In this document: positions 12,997 to 24,660 of the stretch, piece after piece
Layout: the number at the start of each line of letters is the position of its first letter
How positions within the stretch are numbered: position 1 is the stretch's first letter
NCBI GenBank assembly: GCA_030386875.1
Contig: CM059558.1
Location: 2,480,001 to 2,544,000, forward strand
Length of the DNA: 64,000 nucleotides
Source of the DNA: Morinoia aosen
Lineage: Eukaryota > Arthropoda > Malacostraca > Amphipoda > Talitridae
Direction of reading: 5' to 3'
Position numbers and translations under genes: made by a program
The notes under the pieces: model-generated
Databases searched by the model: none
Seen by the model: the letters and a program-made list of their open reading frames with translations, nothing else
What the model was told of the DNA's origin: nothing

Positions 12997-13487
12997 ACAG
13001 GACACACCAACACACACGCTACACTCCCCCCTCGCTGTAGCGCGAGCCAACTCGTATTGGGGCAGCCGACATCGGCTCACATAATTTATACGTTCAGGCA
13101 AACGCGCGTTGCGCTTTGCCTCACAGACTGAATCAAAATTTCACTCTCTAAAGTTGACGTTGTTGAATTTGAGAAAGTCTTTTATGCCTAATTCGACGAC
13201 CCAAACAATGATGGTTTAAATGAATGGAATCGAAAGCTATTGTTTGGATGGAATTAATTCTCTATTCATGGAAATAAAGTTATGTGACATCAAAATTAAG
13301 CATACAAGCTGGGCAACTTTAGTGATTTTCGAAGGATAACTATGGAAATTTAATTTTGCATTGAAATAATGACGTGTAACTTTGGTACTCTTTTCATTGC
13401 TCGTCATTTCGCTATATCATGATTAGAGTTATTATCATTGTACTTTTGATGTCATTGTAATACATGAACACGTGTTCAGGACATCCG
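12997..13487. other. Intergenic stretch
   Basis: A short GC-richer patch (13005-13120) follows the array. I see no gene. Confidence 0.45.
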
Positions 13488-14345
13488 CTACGCCAAATTT
13501 CCTGTTGTAAGGTTCGGGGGTTCCCGGTTTCATCACGGATGTTACTTCCTGAGGTCCTAGCTAGTGTCGCACAGACAGGTTCGGTTCTAGGGATCGTCTA
13601 AGTATCTTTTGCGTAAGAAGGGGGAGGTAGAGTGACACTCAGATCGCGATGATACTTTATTGGAGTGATGTGCTGAGATATAAGGAATACAATGAACGGC
13701 ACACGGGCGGGCAGCGCCCAGCACCGCTGTGCCACGGGCACACGCCGCAAACCCGGCGGTGGCTGCTCTCGACTGAGTCTGAACGCCTCACGGCCTGGTA
13801 TTACAGCGCGTTATACTATAGGCAGCAGTATCTGAGGTGGGCTTTCCCATATTGATAACAACACGAATAACAACACAAGAAATCCCGACCCGACACCGTC
13901 TTAGGATCACCAACCTCCTGTTTAGATGCACCGTCTCAGGACGAACTATAACACGATGCAAAATATTATAATGTTGGCTAGGGCAACTATAAGGAAGGAA
14001 TTACATGGCCATTTGGCGTACATTGATATGATGATAGTGATTGTTAAATCGTTACGTAAAAGATGATACTAAACAACAGCTAGATGAAAAAAACCAATAC
14101 ATTATAATAGAAATACGAAAGAGAAAATAGTACCAACAACAACAACAAAACAGTCAAGACATCAACATTCCCCACAACGGAACCCAAGTCAATATGAAAG
14201 CTTCCTCCCATTCACTAACAACACGATCGAATAAACACACAGCCAACTCACTCACTCTGAAAAATAGTACAGTTGCTCTCGTAGGTTTTTCGAAGTTAAA
14301 TGACCATATTTTGTTGAGAGTGACAACAATAAAAATATAATACCA
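13488..14345 (+). repeat. Duplicated segment, right copy
   Basis: Matches 1-460 over its start (CCGCTACGCCAAATTTCC) and from TCTTAGGATCACCAACCTCC (about 13900) to the ACTCACTCACTCTGAAAAAT block. Between these it has about 390 bp absent from the left copy, which includes a GC-rich patch at 13690-13800. A 68-codon open frame in that patch has no recognisable motif. Confidence 0.75.
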
Positions 14346-14374
14346 ATAGTTCAGTTTGAAATGTGTTTTACTAA

Positions 14375-14770
14375 ATTTTTACTAGTTACTGCGTCTGCAG
14401 GGGTTGTGTTCACGGCAACTGTTCAAAAGTTATTAACCAACATTCATCCCACCATCAGCCATCATTTGTCTCATCACTCACGGCCAAACGATGCAACATT
14501 CAACATTCAGGTAGTAAGGTCCGCAGTTACTGCGTCTGCAGGTGGTGTTGTTGTCTGCCACTAGTTACTGCGTTTACAAGTGTTGTGTTCACGGCAATTG
14601 CATTATATTTAACTAAAAATTTTCCCCACTATCATCATATTCATAAGCTAATATGTCGTATTGCCTATGACTTAACGATGCAATTATGAATTATCATGTA
14701 GTAAGTTGCCTCAGAAAACTGTCGGTGTGCTAGCAGAAACTGACAACAGGAACTGACAACAGGAAGTCGA
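14375..14770 (+). repeat. Two partial, arrayless copies of the 32-bp-minisatellite element
   Basis: Single 32-bp units (about 14378-14403 and 14525-14585) are each followed by the conserved TGTTCACGGCAA tail. These copies carry one unit or less, against 56 and 31 elsewhere. Confidence 0.65.
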
Positions 14771-14934
14771 TTATCGTAGATGACAAAAAACCTAACTTAC
14801 CCAAAATATTTTCATTATATCGTCAGTTATACATATGTTTCATAACTAAACTCACGGTCATCAACAGATGGCTAATAAGTACGTGCACATCAAATGGCTC
14901 AGGATCTTCAACTCTTGACGGTATCAGCAAGTCT

Positions 14935-15260
14935 ACCGTAGCATCAATCAGCATGTCTATTGTAGCAGAAATCGACATGTCTACAGTAGCACAAATCAAC
15001 ATGTCTACTGTAGCACAAATCAACATGTCTACAGTAGCACAAATCAACAAGTCTACAGTAGCACAAATCAACATGTCTACAGTAGCACAAATCAACATAT
15101 CTACAGTAGCACAAATCAACATGTCTACAGTAGCACAAATCAACATGCCTGCAGAAGTTCACATCCACAAAACAATCCAACACAACCAAAGCTCGCCCAC
15201 AATTCCCCCACCGCAGGGATGCTCTGAGAGACGCCAACACTTGGACGTTCGCGCAGTTCT
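14935..15260 (+). repeat. 24-bp minisatellite, about 9 copies, with shared right flank
   Basis: Units at 14935-15146 match the array at 2161. The next 110 bp (AACATGCCTGCAGAAGTTCA onward) are nearly identical to 2955-3075, so this is a direct copy of that locus with a quarter of the units. Confidence 0.9.
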
Positions 15261-15574
15261 TGGGCATTGATTCAGTTATGAATGTGGCCTCTGACGGCTC
15301 CAAAATATAATTTATCACATGAATCTGTATCATAAGCACTTCTGGTGGCGCCTTATGACGCAATACGTTCTCAAACATGAAAGTTTATAAATTAAATATG
15401 ATATGTTCATATCAATTGAAATAAACCATGGAAAACTGAACTTTGAAATCATAAAATGTACTTAATAAAAGATTCGATGGCCCAAATTCGTCATTTCAGT
15501 TTTCAAATTTTTGACAAATAACTAATTAATATTATTGTCAAAGAACAATTTATTCTTATTGTCAACTAACAATT

Positions 15575-15725
15575 TTCCCCACCACCATCAGCCAATGTGT
15601 CTCATTGCCTACGGCTAAGCGATGTAATTTTGTATATTCATAGAGTAAGCTGAATAGGAAAATTTTGGCGTGATGACAGTAACTGACCACAGATTTGTGT
15701 TCAGAAAGTCAAGTTTCTTGACCCA
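15575..15725 (+). repeat. Arrayless tail of the 32-bp-minisatellite element
   Basis: TTTCCCCACCACCATCAGCC, then CTACGGCTAAGCGATG, then a GGCGTGATGACAGTAACTGA block in the same order as at 6563-6910. Confidence 0.6.
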
Positions 15726-16260
15726 AATTACTCTAACTCAAACGAATATCTTTTTAATAGTTTCATTAAGCCTAACAGAGACCACTACTCTCATTGGGCA
15801 ACGCTCTGCAGGTAATGCATCCATCGTTCATGCGAGTCTACCCTAACTCTCATAAGTAGTTTATATTATATTACAAACAGTCCATAGAAATATCGAAATT
15901 TTGCAACAGTTGACACTCAGACTAATTTTCCAACTGTAATATCATAAGATTGAATAACAGAAGTGAAAGATTATTCATTTAAGAAAGTTCAAATTCCATC
16001 ATAAAAAAAACGCATTAACAATTTTTTTTACATATTATTCATTCATTTCTAATAGGGCAAATTTGTTTACTAAGTGTTTTGATTGATTTTTAACTAACAC
16101 GGTAACTAATTCATTTTCTTTTCGATTCATTCGATAATGAGAGAAATGCTCCGTAGGACAACATGCCACCTCTCATTGTTGATGCTATTTGCATTATTTT
16201 CACTTCCTATGTTTTTGTTACTGTCTAAATCCGTTTTGTAACGTTTTTATCAATATATAC
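15726..16260. other. AT-rich intergenic stretch
   Basis: I see no supported feature. Confidence 0.45.
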
Positions 16261-16279
16261 ATTGATATTTTGGTGCTGA

Positions 16280-16390
16280 TGTAGGTACGGAGCCTACATC
16301 CATGTAGCTACACCAGCACCATAGCAACAGTACAATAACGTAATAATGTAAACAAAACGGTAATGTATTGATATTCACATTTATGTCAAT
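16280..16390 (+). repeat. Near-unexpanded relative of the 17-bp array locus
   Basis: A single CTACACCAGCACCATA is followed by AACGGTAATGTATTGATA, matching the last unit and right flank of the large array at 11225-11300. The sequence just upstream has a GTAGGTACGGAGCCTAC inverted motif. This locus may show the state before expansion. Confidence 0.6.
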
Positions 16391-16879
16391 GTGAGAAGAG
16401 ATATAGTATCAACAGTGAAACTCAGCATGATGTTTTTCCGTGGAATTGAAAACTAAGTAAGAAATTCCTTCCATCCAATTCTGATGACTGATCATGAAAA
16501 TGAATTAGTTTGCCTATCCAACTCATTTTCAAAATTTCAACTAATTTTGTGTGAATGTAACAAAATATGCTTATTTATTCGCCATAAACAAATTTATAAG
16601 CATCTCAAAGTCTGACATTTCTGAATAATCGATGGTACAAAACAATGTCAGGTAAATATTTCAACTTTTCGAATGAATATACGGCAACTAGACTGGGTTC
16701 AAGCATTTGCAATTGTTTAAAATAATAGGTAAAACCTTGTTAAAACGTTTACAATTGTCATAGCCGCCAGCGACGCCGAATACTCTCGACATTCTCAGAA
16801 TCTCTACATCAGAAATGGTTCAGTAGGAGTTATAATATCCTGAATTGCTCAGTGTTCCTGAGAATATCGGCAGGGGTTG

Positions 16880-17260
16880 AGTTACGTCATATCATCTGAG
16901 ATAATTGACATGGTAGACTAAAGGAGGTAAAGTAATTTCTATGGGGACGTCAGTGCACATTCGCAAACTCGACTAGCCAATAGAAAGGCTTCATTTCACA
17001 CAAGCCGGATGACGTCACTAGGATTATGTGACGTCATCAGCGGCAGCGTACTACGATGCACCGTACTCTGCCCTTCCAGACGTACGATCAGAAACAGAAC
17101 CGACAGCCGGTGTTGCTTCCGCACGACGGATTTTAGAAAAATAGAATTCCGTCCGCCTCCGAGCTTTTCCACCAGTACCACAAGGTTATCGATCTCCGAG
17201 TTTATCATCGGGACAGCTTCATATATTAAAACGTCAGTTGAAACAATAGGAAAATTAGTT
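16880..17260. promoter_or_regulatory. Cluster of CRE-like (ATF/CREB) sites
   Basis: Two full palindromic TGACGTCA sites lie at 17010-17017 and 17029-17036, eleven bases apart within the inverted repeat GATGACGTCAC...GTGACGTCATC. Half or variant sites occur near 16888 (TTACGTCA), 16945 (GACGTCA) and 17230 (ACGTCA). The patch is more GC-rich than its surroundings. TGACGTCA is the known ATF/CREB site. A promoter role here is inferred, and no adjoining gene was recognised. Confidence 0.35.
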
Positions 17261-17538
17261 TAATTTAGTCATACTTTGATACTTTTGATACTTTTGATAC
17301 ATCAGTTTTGATACTTTTCTGTACTGATGAAGCAGACGATTGCGCGCCGTGTTCAATGGTAAAAAGGATCATATAAAATTCCACATCAAGATATCATTTA
17401 TTTGTGATAAAAAGTGCAACATCAGTATTCCCCTTCTAAGTTTATGAACTAAACGTCGGGAGAATTGATTTTCAAATGTATGTACGTTTCCAGCATTCAA
17501 ATTTTTCGAGTAATGTCAACACCAAAAAATTTACAAAG

Positions 17539-17634
17539 TTTTCTTTCAAGCGCCATTCCAGCTTTTCTTTCAAGCGCCATTCCAGCTTTTCTTTCAAGCG
17601 CCATTCCAGCTTTTCTTTCAAGCGCCATTCCAGC
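17539..17634 (+). repeat. 24-bp tandem repeat, 4 perfect copies
   Basis: The unit is TTTTCTTTCAAGCGCCATTC plus CAGC, four identical copies. A small run of ATACTTTTG repeats lies just upstream at 17277-17312. Confidence 0.95.
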
Positions 17635-17875
17635 TTCTTGGTAGGATGCCCCAGAAGTCGCTGAACTTATTCGGGCCCACAGGTAGCTATATTCAAACTT
17701 GTCCATTGTACTAGACTTAAGAAACATTCTACCTCTGTATCTCCTGTGGTAAATAAATTGTTTAAAATTGTTTAAATACCAAAGAAACTCGATCACATTG
17801 AGTACTAGAGCACACACCCGTTATGAACTACCGCATTTGTTAAGGTTACATAACAAACAGAGGGCAGAATAGATT

Positions 17876-18255
17876 TGATTAGGTATTAGTTTAAGCCTCC
17901 TTATCCTCCACATAGGCGACGCAAAGAGAAGAAGGATTAGATCAGATAATAGTTCAAGCCTCCCAAACCGCAAAAAGATTGCGTTCCGAAGAACGGAAGG
18001 CACCATTTAGTATGTAGTTGAGGGAACGCGGTATCTATTCAGAATATGCGTAGAAACAGTGAGTTTAGTAAGAAGTTTATGAAACACGATGAAAGTTGAA
18101 GAATGTAATAGGGGATGAAAAGCAGGACAGCAATGAACCGGAAAAAAGATGGCCCTTAACAAAAGAGAAAAAAACGATTCTGTTTCACCGAAAGAAAGGC
18201 TTACCTAACCTTTCGCTCAAGCCCTCCTACATTCACCACAGGAGCGCTAAGAACA
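17876..18255 (+). repeat. GCCTCCC dispersed repeat, copy
   Basis: Family landmarks in order: TTAAGCCTCC, GGCACCATTTAGTATG, GGGAACGCGG, AGAAACAGTGAG, AACCGGAAAAAAGATGG, CTACCTAACCTTTCGCTC, GGAGCGCTAAG. The start is duplicated (17885 and 17955). Non-coding, probably a MITE-like half element. A degenerate further copy covers about 18345-18600. Confidence 0.7.
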
Positions 18256-19175
18256 AACAGAGATTACATTATTGTTATGAGGGAAAGTTAAAATTATCCG
18301 CATTTATGATACACTGTTGAAAGGATTATATAAAGAAACGATAAGAGGCAGAAAATATAGAAGAATATGACATCGTTTAGCACCTCTTGCCACAAAAAAA
18401 AGAGTTCTACAAACGGTAAGGAAGAAGGCACCATTTGGTGGGGCAATAAGAGATCAAGGAATCTATGCACAAGGCGTGTTCCCGTATAAGATATTTTACA
18501 TGAAAGCAGCAAGGTAGGATGTTTATGATGAAAATCATATGTTGAATATGTGAGGTTTCAAAGAACAGGATAGCAATGAACCAAAAAATATTCAGTTCAC
18601 ACTAAACAACAAACATTAAGTTAGATCATTAGCAGCACAAGACACTGTAACCACAACAAAGTTCTATCAAATAAATGAAGGAATCGTTCAATTTGGACTT
18701 GAAAGAACGGCGAATGAATGCACAAGGTTGGTTTCCATACAAGACTCCATGCACGTAATTAATAGCAAATGAAGAGGGCAGTTCCTGAAACCAGGCAATA
18801 GGTGAAGGAAAACGTCAGAAATGGTGAAAAATTGACTGCAGTGAATGGAAATAGGATGGCCCCATAACAAAAGTAAAACCTACGCTCTTTCGTAAAAAAG
18901 GTAATTTCCTGATTAGAACTCAAAGACAGGAATCCCAATTACATAATTTGAAACAGTTGAGAGCAGCAAGTCAGGAAATGACGGAGGAGCAGTACAAGAA
19001 TGCCATTAAACACACCACGTATAAGGATATAAAAATAGAGACACAGAAAATGCGGCTGTAACACCCAGCTGAAGTAACGTACCGCGTAATTTTGTGGAGT
19101 GGGAGGGCTCCCTTGAGCATGGAGTGGATCAGCTGATAGAATTAAATCAAAGCCAATTATTATTATTATGATTAA
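18256..19175. other. Degenerate repeat and intergenic sequence
   Basis: Landmarks of the GCCTCCC family (GGCACCATTTGGTG, GTTCCCGTATAAGATA) appear in decayed form around 18390-18600. No gene was seen in the rest. Confidence 0.45.
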
Positions 19176-19179
19176 ATAA

Positions 19180-19680
19180 GAAAGTTTTAGCCTCCTTTTA
19201 CCACGGCAAAGATGTTCAAAGAGAAGGATGAAAGCACCATTTAGTATGGAGTTGAGGGAATGCAGACTCTACGCAAAAGGTGCATAGAAACAGTAAGCGA
19301 AGATAGAAGTTAAAGAAGATTATAGATTATCAGTTAGTTTAAGCCTCCCTATGCGCAACAAAGGCGATCCAAAGATAGGAAGGAAGAAGGCACCATTTAG
19401 TATGGAGTTAAGGGAACGTGGAATCTATGCAGAAAGGGCACAGAAACAGTAAGATGAGAAAGAAGTTAATGAAACAAGATCAAATTTGAAGAAGAAAGTA
19501 GTAGGTGCTGAAAAACAGGACAGCAGTGAACCGAAAAAAGAGGGTCCGTAACAAAATAAAAACCAATTGTATTTCAACAAAAAGAAAGCCTACCTAACCT
19601 TTAGCTCAGGCCCTTACATAGTCCCCCTGGGAGTGCTAATTCCCATAGATACAATAGTTGTATCCCCCTGAGAGAAATCA
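19180..19680 (+). repeat. Two tandem GCCTCCC repeat copies, the second full length
   Basis: A truncated copy (about 19180-19325) is followed by a full copy (about 19335-19680) ending in GTCCCCCTGGGAGTGCTAAT and CATAGATACAATAGTTGTAT. Confidence 0.75.
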
Positions 19681-19984
19681 AAGTCCATTAATTTCGTTCA
19701 TTCCATGGTGCGTTTCCCTAAAAAAGCTACCGCATTCAATATCTCTCTGAAGTTACTATACAACATTTTTATGTATAAAAACTTATAAATATTTAAATTG
19801 TAAATTAAATACAAATGAAAACAATGAAGCGAAAGGTGGTGAGCAACGGAATCAAAAACGCATTCTATTTTCAACATATGAATGGCTTAAGTATGTTACT
19901 TGCAGGACTTTACATGTTCTCCTTTAGATCAGCAAGTTTTCAATGTAAATACTAACAAGTTCTGTAGATTAGCTTAGGGTATGA

Positions 19985-20300
19985 CTTGGAATCAGCCTCT
20001 CTTACCACAACATAGCTTTACAAAGAGAGGAAGACACACCTTCAAGTACGGAGCACAGGGAATGAGGAATTAATGCACAAGGTGTGTTTACACACAAGAT
20101 ACGCAACGCATAGAAACAGAAAAATGAAGATAAAGGTTATGAAAAAAAATTAAAGCGGAAGAAAAAAGCCATAGGTGATGTAAAAACAGCATGGCAGAGC
20201 GCCGCAAAACGACGGGCCATAACAAAAGAAAACTTAGCATTTTAATTGCAACAAAAAAAAAGGCCTAGCAAACTCTCAGCTCGTTAGTTTACATCACTTA
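19985..20300 (+). repeat. GCCTCCC repeat copy, diverged
   Basis: Landmarks include AGCCTCTCTTACCACAACAT, AAGAGAGGAAGACACACC and AAGGCCTAGCAAACTCTCAG. The CCTGGGAGCGCT end is missing. Confidence 0.55.
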
Positions 20301-20852
20301 ATCTATAAGAGTGGGGAGCAAAATATAAGCCAACAACTCATCCCTACATAAATGAATAAATATTTTCAACACCTAAAAATGTATTTCGCTTCTAAAATCT
20401 CGACGCAACGTAACTTTTGGACGATAATGAATTAAATAAACTATTTTCCTGTCAAAAACAATAATTAGAACACCATCGCTCAAGGCTCGTTTCAACATTT
20501 TCCGGCTAATAAGTTCTAAAATGTACACACAAGACACAACATGAAACTGAATATTCAAATCTACGAAAGAACTAGCCGTAAATAATGAGTTAGAAACCAG
20601 CACAGAGCGCAGAAATTGAAGTACTCGCAATACATTACGGCATCTTCAAACATCAGTATCAGTGCTTTGCGCACCAGTAAGTTAGGAAATACAAAAGTAG
20701 AATGAACATTTTAAATTCTAGAAGGAAAAAATAAACACAATAGACTATAAAGACCAACCATAGAAAGATCAGTTAAAGTTAAAATTACTCTTTGTATGCC
20801 AATTCATCTAACTCCCTGCAATTCTGAAGCCTATGACCTATTTTATACCAAC
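20301..20852. other. Intergenic stretch left of the large DNA transposon
   Basis: No gene or repeat was recognised. Confidence 0.45.
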
Positions 20853-20854
20853 TA

Positions 20855-20873
20855 CCCAGTCGGAAATTATGGT
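20855..20873 (+). repeat. Terminal inverted repeat, left
   Basis: CCCAGTCGGAAATTATGGT, identical in reverse complement to 48135-48153. The outer bases TA are also shared, and after the 19 bp both arms continue with GTGC, with one extra T in the right arm. Confidence 0.75.
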
Positions 20874-20889
20874 GTGCATCGTCGATGAT

Positions 20890-21300
20890 TATGGTCGAAT
20901 ATGGCCTACAATATTGGTTGTTTATTATCTACGTACCCACCATGTTCAACCAAATATGGGGTCGAGTATGGCCGGAATGTCCCTAATTTTTTCCATAAAC
21001 AACCATAATACAATACCATATTTTCACCATTACCGACCATTACCGACTATATACATTTCGTCCGCACAGCCATGATCGACCATAGTACTACCTATATATA
21101 CCTAAATCTACTATTTCCAACCTTATATGGGAAGCCATTAAGGCCGGGATGTCCCTAATTATTTCCATAAACAACCATAATACAATACCATGTTTTACCA
21201 TTATCGAGGATATAAATTTCACCCGCTCAGCCATGATCGACCATAGAACTACCTATATATACCTAAATATCTTCTCTTTTCAACCATATACCGTATGAGG
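20890..21300. repeat. Subterminal repeats of the large DNA transposon
   Basis: A block of about 165 bp is tandemly duplicated (about 20960-21120 and 21125-21290), sharing TGTCCCTAAT, TCCATAAACAACCATAATAC and CATGATCGACCATAG. GGTCGA cores lie at 20893 and 20960, and TCGACC cores at 21076 and 21237. Similar cores recur near the other end (47948, 48018, 48063, 48090). Confidence 0.65.
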
Positions 21301-22005
21301 TGATATTATAGCTAGGATATCAAAATTTATTACTAAGCAACTTTATTTTAAACAAAAATATTTCCTATGCAGCCCTTTATCTAGGGGTTAGATGTATATT
21401 TATTACATAGTTAATTTTTTTTTTGGCAAGGGCGAATAAAAGATTTCACATCAATAGCAAAATTTATTGCAAAAACCACATCAATAATCCTCTTCTTTCA
21501 TATCACGCAGAAATTCATCTCTTCCCAACCCAACAGCTTGCGAATGCTGTAAGATTGAATGCAATAAAGTCATCTACCTAAACATAAAATACTGAAAACA
21601 GAAAAGTGGTTAAGGAAACAAGTATAATCGAACAAAAATCAATTTTACAATCTATAGCCTATGTAAAATATCAGGTATACTTATCGCAAATACAGAAGCT
21701 TTATGTTTACAAGAAAACGTGCCCTTTCTTGACATCAATAGAAAATAATTTACATTGATTCTTTGGAGTTAACGACTATTTTCACATCCAGTTTTCGTAT
21801 ACCACTAAACTCGTGCAGAAAAAAAAAATCAGTTGAATGGACTCCCTAATTCCTTACAATATTAGTAGGAAAGTAAAATACAAATAACATAACCTCTAGA
21901 GCAAAAGGAAAATAGTGGGCACTGTTAACAGATACTAAACCACAAAAAATTGGTCAAACAGAGGCGCTTCAGACAAGTACACAAATCACTGACATAATGA
22001 ACAAT
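21301..22005. other. AT-rich stretch inside the large transposon
   Basis: I see no feature. Confidence 0.45.
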
Positions 22006-22007
22006 TT

Positions 22008-22416
22008 CTAGAAATTTTAGTTAAAAAAGGAAGATTAAGGACACAAATTTTGAAACCATTTGTTATGAAACTAGAATAAAAAAAATAAAAGTGAACGTTT
22101 CGACCAAAACAGTGGTCATTTTCAACACTGGAAAAGACAAAACACAAATAATCAAAAATCAATTGAAAGTAGTCAATACGAAAAGAATAGATAGACAAGT
22201 AACTCGTAAGCTGTAGTTTTTACTTGCCAATCAATTCATTTTGTATTGACTACTTTCAATTGTTTTTTGATTATTCGTGTTTTGTCATTTCCAGTGTTGA
22301 AAATAATCACTGTTTTGGTCGAAACGTTCACTTTTTTATTTTTTTTATTCTAGTTTCGTATGAAATGATTTCAAGAATTGTGTCTTTAGCCTTCCTATTT
22401 TTAACTAAATTTTACT
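22008..22416. mobile_element. Foldback MITE with arms of about 180 bp
   Basis: The left arm (22008-22200) and right arm (22230-22416) are inverted copies. Landmarks are TTTTAGTTAAAAA against TTTTTAACTAAATTTT, AAAGTGAACGTTTCGACCAA against its complement near 22318, and TCAATTGAAAGTAGTCAATA against TATTGACTACTTTCAATTG. Both arms show matching shadow translations. Non-coding, nested in the larger transposon. Confidence 0.85.
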
Positions 22417-23140
22417 GACATGTAAAAGACAGCAAACAAAGCAACCATTTCATAAGTTACACAGCTAGCCACGGCAGTACAATAATTGCATTGGTAAGCG
22501 GAGAATTGACCTATCAACGCAGTAAGTACGATAGAAATGACAAGCTTCTTCAAAATAACTCTGCAGTCAAGAAAACAAAAGGACAAAGAACATAACCTCG
22601 GTGAGTTACGAGTTCAAGAGCAGGGATAGAAAATTGAACGAAACACTCGCCCAATGCAAAATTCGCTATTACCCCCAGTCGTAAACATCTCAAATCACTA
22701 AGAACAACATCACTTAGCTAATTAAGTTCAATGAAGTACATGTTTCGACAAATTTCAAGTCTAGAAGATATCGTTACAAAATTACCCGTTCACCAGAATG
22801 TGTCACAATGAGGGTATGCCGCCTGGCTGCAGTAAAAGAAAAGAACAAAGAAAATATTAATAATAATAAAAATTAATGAATGGTTGAATGAAAGGTACTC
22901 CTAAGCAGGCCTCCAGATGACACAATAAATTTTGATCATCGAGTACAGTATATTTGAGTCAAATTCATAACCTAATTGATAATACTCATCATAGGAAGCC
23001 GGAGTTTAGAAATTTCTAACTCAAGCAGCCTGCTATGAAATCCATTCTACCTAAACTGGGAAACACTAGAAAGCGTTCTGAAAGGTTAAATAGATCAGAG
23101 CAAAACGAAAGTGTGATCGCTGTTATGGGATGCAGATGAA
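22417..23140. other. Intergenic stretch inside the large transposon
   Basis: No feature recognised. Confidence 0.45.
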
Positions 23141-23149
23141 CAACCTGCA

Positions 23150-23465
23150 GATAAAGATTTAAATAATGAAGGGACCATCTAGTATGGACACGTACACGGG
23201 GAATCTATGCGCGAGGTGTGTATCCCACACAGGATACCAAGTGCATAGAAACAGCAAGTCAAGAAAGAAGTTCGAACAAGAAAAAGTTCAAGAAGAAAGT
23301 AGGAGGTACTGCAGAAAAGGATAGCAGTGAACCGGAAAAGCGGGTCCTTAACTAAACAAAACCTATTCTATTTCAACTAAAGGAAAGCCTACCTAACCGT
23401 CACATCGGGACAATCTACTTGGGAGCGTGAATGCCCATAGATACAATAGTTGCATCCCCCTGGGG
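23150..23465 (+). repeat. GCCTCCC repeat copy, 5' truncated
   Basis: Contains GGGACCATCTAGTATGG, GGGGAATCTATGCGCGAGG, AAACAGCAAGT, AACCGGAAAAGCGGGTCC and CATAGATACAATAGTTGC. It ends directly in the 15-bp array that follows. It shares the diverged subfamily features of the copy at 28150-28445. Confidence 0.7.
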
Positions 23466-23468
23466 GGA

Positions 23469-23620
23469 CCTGCAGATAAAGAACCTGCAGATTAAGAACC
23501 TGCAGATGAAGAACCTGCAGATGAAGAACCTGCAGATGAAGAACCTGCAGATGAAGAACCTGCAGATGAAGAACCTGCAGATGAAGAACCTCCAGATGAA
23601 GAACCTGCAGATGAAGAACC
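23469..23620 (+). repeat. 15-bp tandem repeat, 10 copies
   Basis: The unit is CCTGCAGATGAAGAA, sometimes CTGCAGATAAAG. A single CCTGCAGATAAAG also occurs at about 23143-23156, at the start of the neighbouring GCCTCCC copy, so the array may have grown from sequence of that repeat. Confidence 0.9.
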
Positions 23621-24532
23621 CGCCGGTGCTATTTGTTGGTCATCCGTGTCTCCACTGAAAAAAAAATATTAATTGAGACATAAATTAAATTCAACTTTTG
23701 TGATTTAAGATTCCCTGCCAATTACTAGAAGCAATCTGTACAGGAAAGCACAAGGCACCATGAAGAAAACTGCTCAACACGGGGAATCCATTTGAAGAAC
23801 CATGTACCACAGTGGAGGTTCAGCGCATATAAACAAGGTATTCTGCAAGTAGAATATGACTTATCCTTTAAGAGCAGCATAGTAGAAACTCTGGGAAGTA
23901 ATGAAGAGGGCATGAAAGACATGTTATAGAGACCTAACTAGTACGATTTAGGGACTCGTACGTATGACCGGGACATTCGGAAAGCCTTTACCGAAATGGA
24001 GAAGCTATCTTACTACATGTCACCGACGCATCCATCAAAGTCACAACATTCTTCCAAGGCCATGTGCGCACGTTTCTGTTTGAATTTTTATTGATATAAT
24101 TTATTCCTATTGCTTTTCTACTACACAACATGCATTAACAAATAGGGTTTTCATCAAGAGAATTTGAATACCACGTATCAAACGAGGGACATATTGGATA
24201 TTTAGTGTGTCTTACAATTGTCATAAGATTATAGAATTATTCTCATCATTCTTATTACTGGCAAAGCCGACGCAGATTCCACAAAGTTTTTCCAAGTGTA
24301 CTCGGACAGTAGAAAATAACTTTGAGTAGCTAATTCATCTGTAGAATTTGTATTACCAATTTTCAGTTAATATTACATTTATTGAATGAAACAACATCCA
24401 TACACTTAGGCTCAGATTATACCCCCAACATTATATCTCTACAATGATATATATATATTATCATAAAAAATAACAAATATTTCTATATAATTATAGGAAA
24501 AATATGTTGTTAATGAAGCTTAATATAACAAC
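23621..24532. other. 3' flank of the DUF4806-like gene
   Basis: AT-rich, with no further exon recognised. Polyadenylation signals for the minus-strand gene could be among the TTTATT strings, but none is decisive. Confidence 0.4.
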
Positions 24533-24660
24533 TCACATTACGTTCCCCATTGCTACGGAGCGTCGACCGCCATCCCAGTCAGGGACAGATTTGAAAACGG
24601 CTACTACAGCAGTGGCGAAATCCTTCAGAGCAAGCTCAGGGTGGATGAATTTCCACGCAT
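24533..24660 (-). CDS. Exon E of the DUF4806-like gene, C-terminus
   Basis: Acceptor TTACCAG/ATGCGTGG. With two bases completing the phase-1 codon it encodes AWKFIHPELALKDFATAV, then FKSVPDWDGGR and a short tail ending in TGA at 24535-24533. The acidic and hydrophobic pattern ending in D-GGR fits the C-terminal end of DUF4806 proteins. Confidence 0.55.

Noticed and set aside
17009..17263. 84-codon frame in the CRE-rich patch and its antisense partner
   Set aside because: No motif, splice context or family resemblance. It probably follows from the local GC content.
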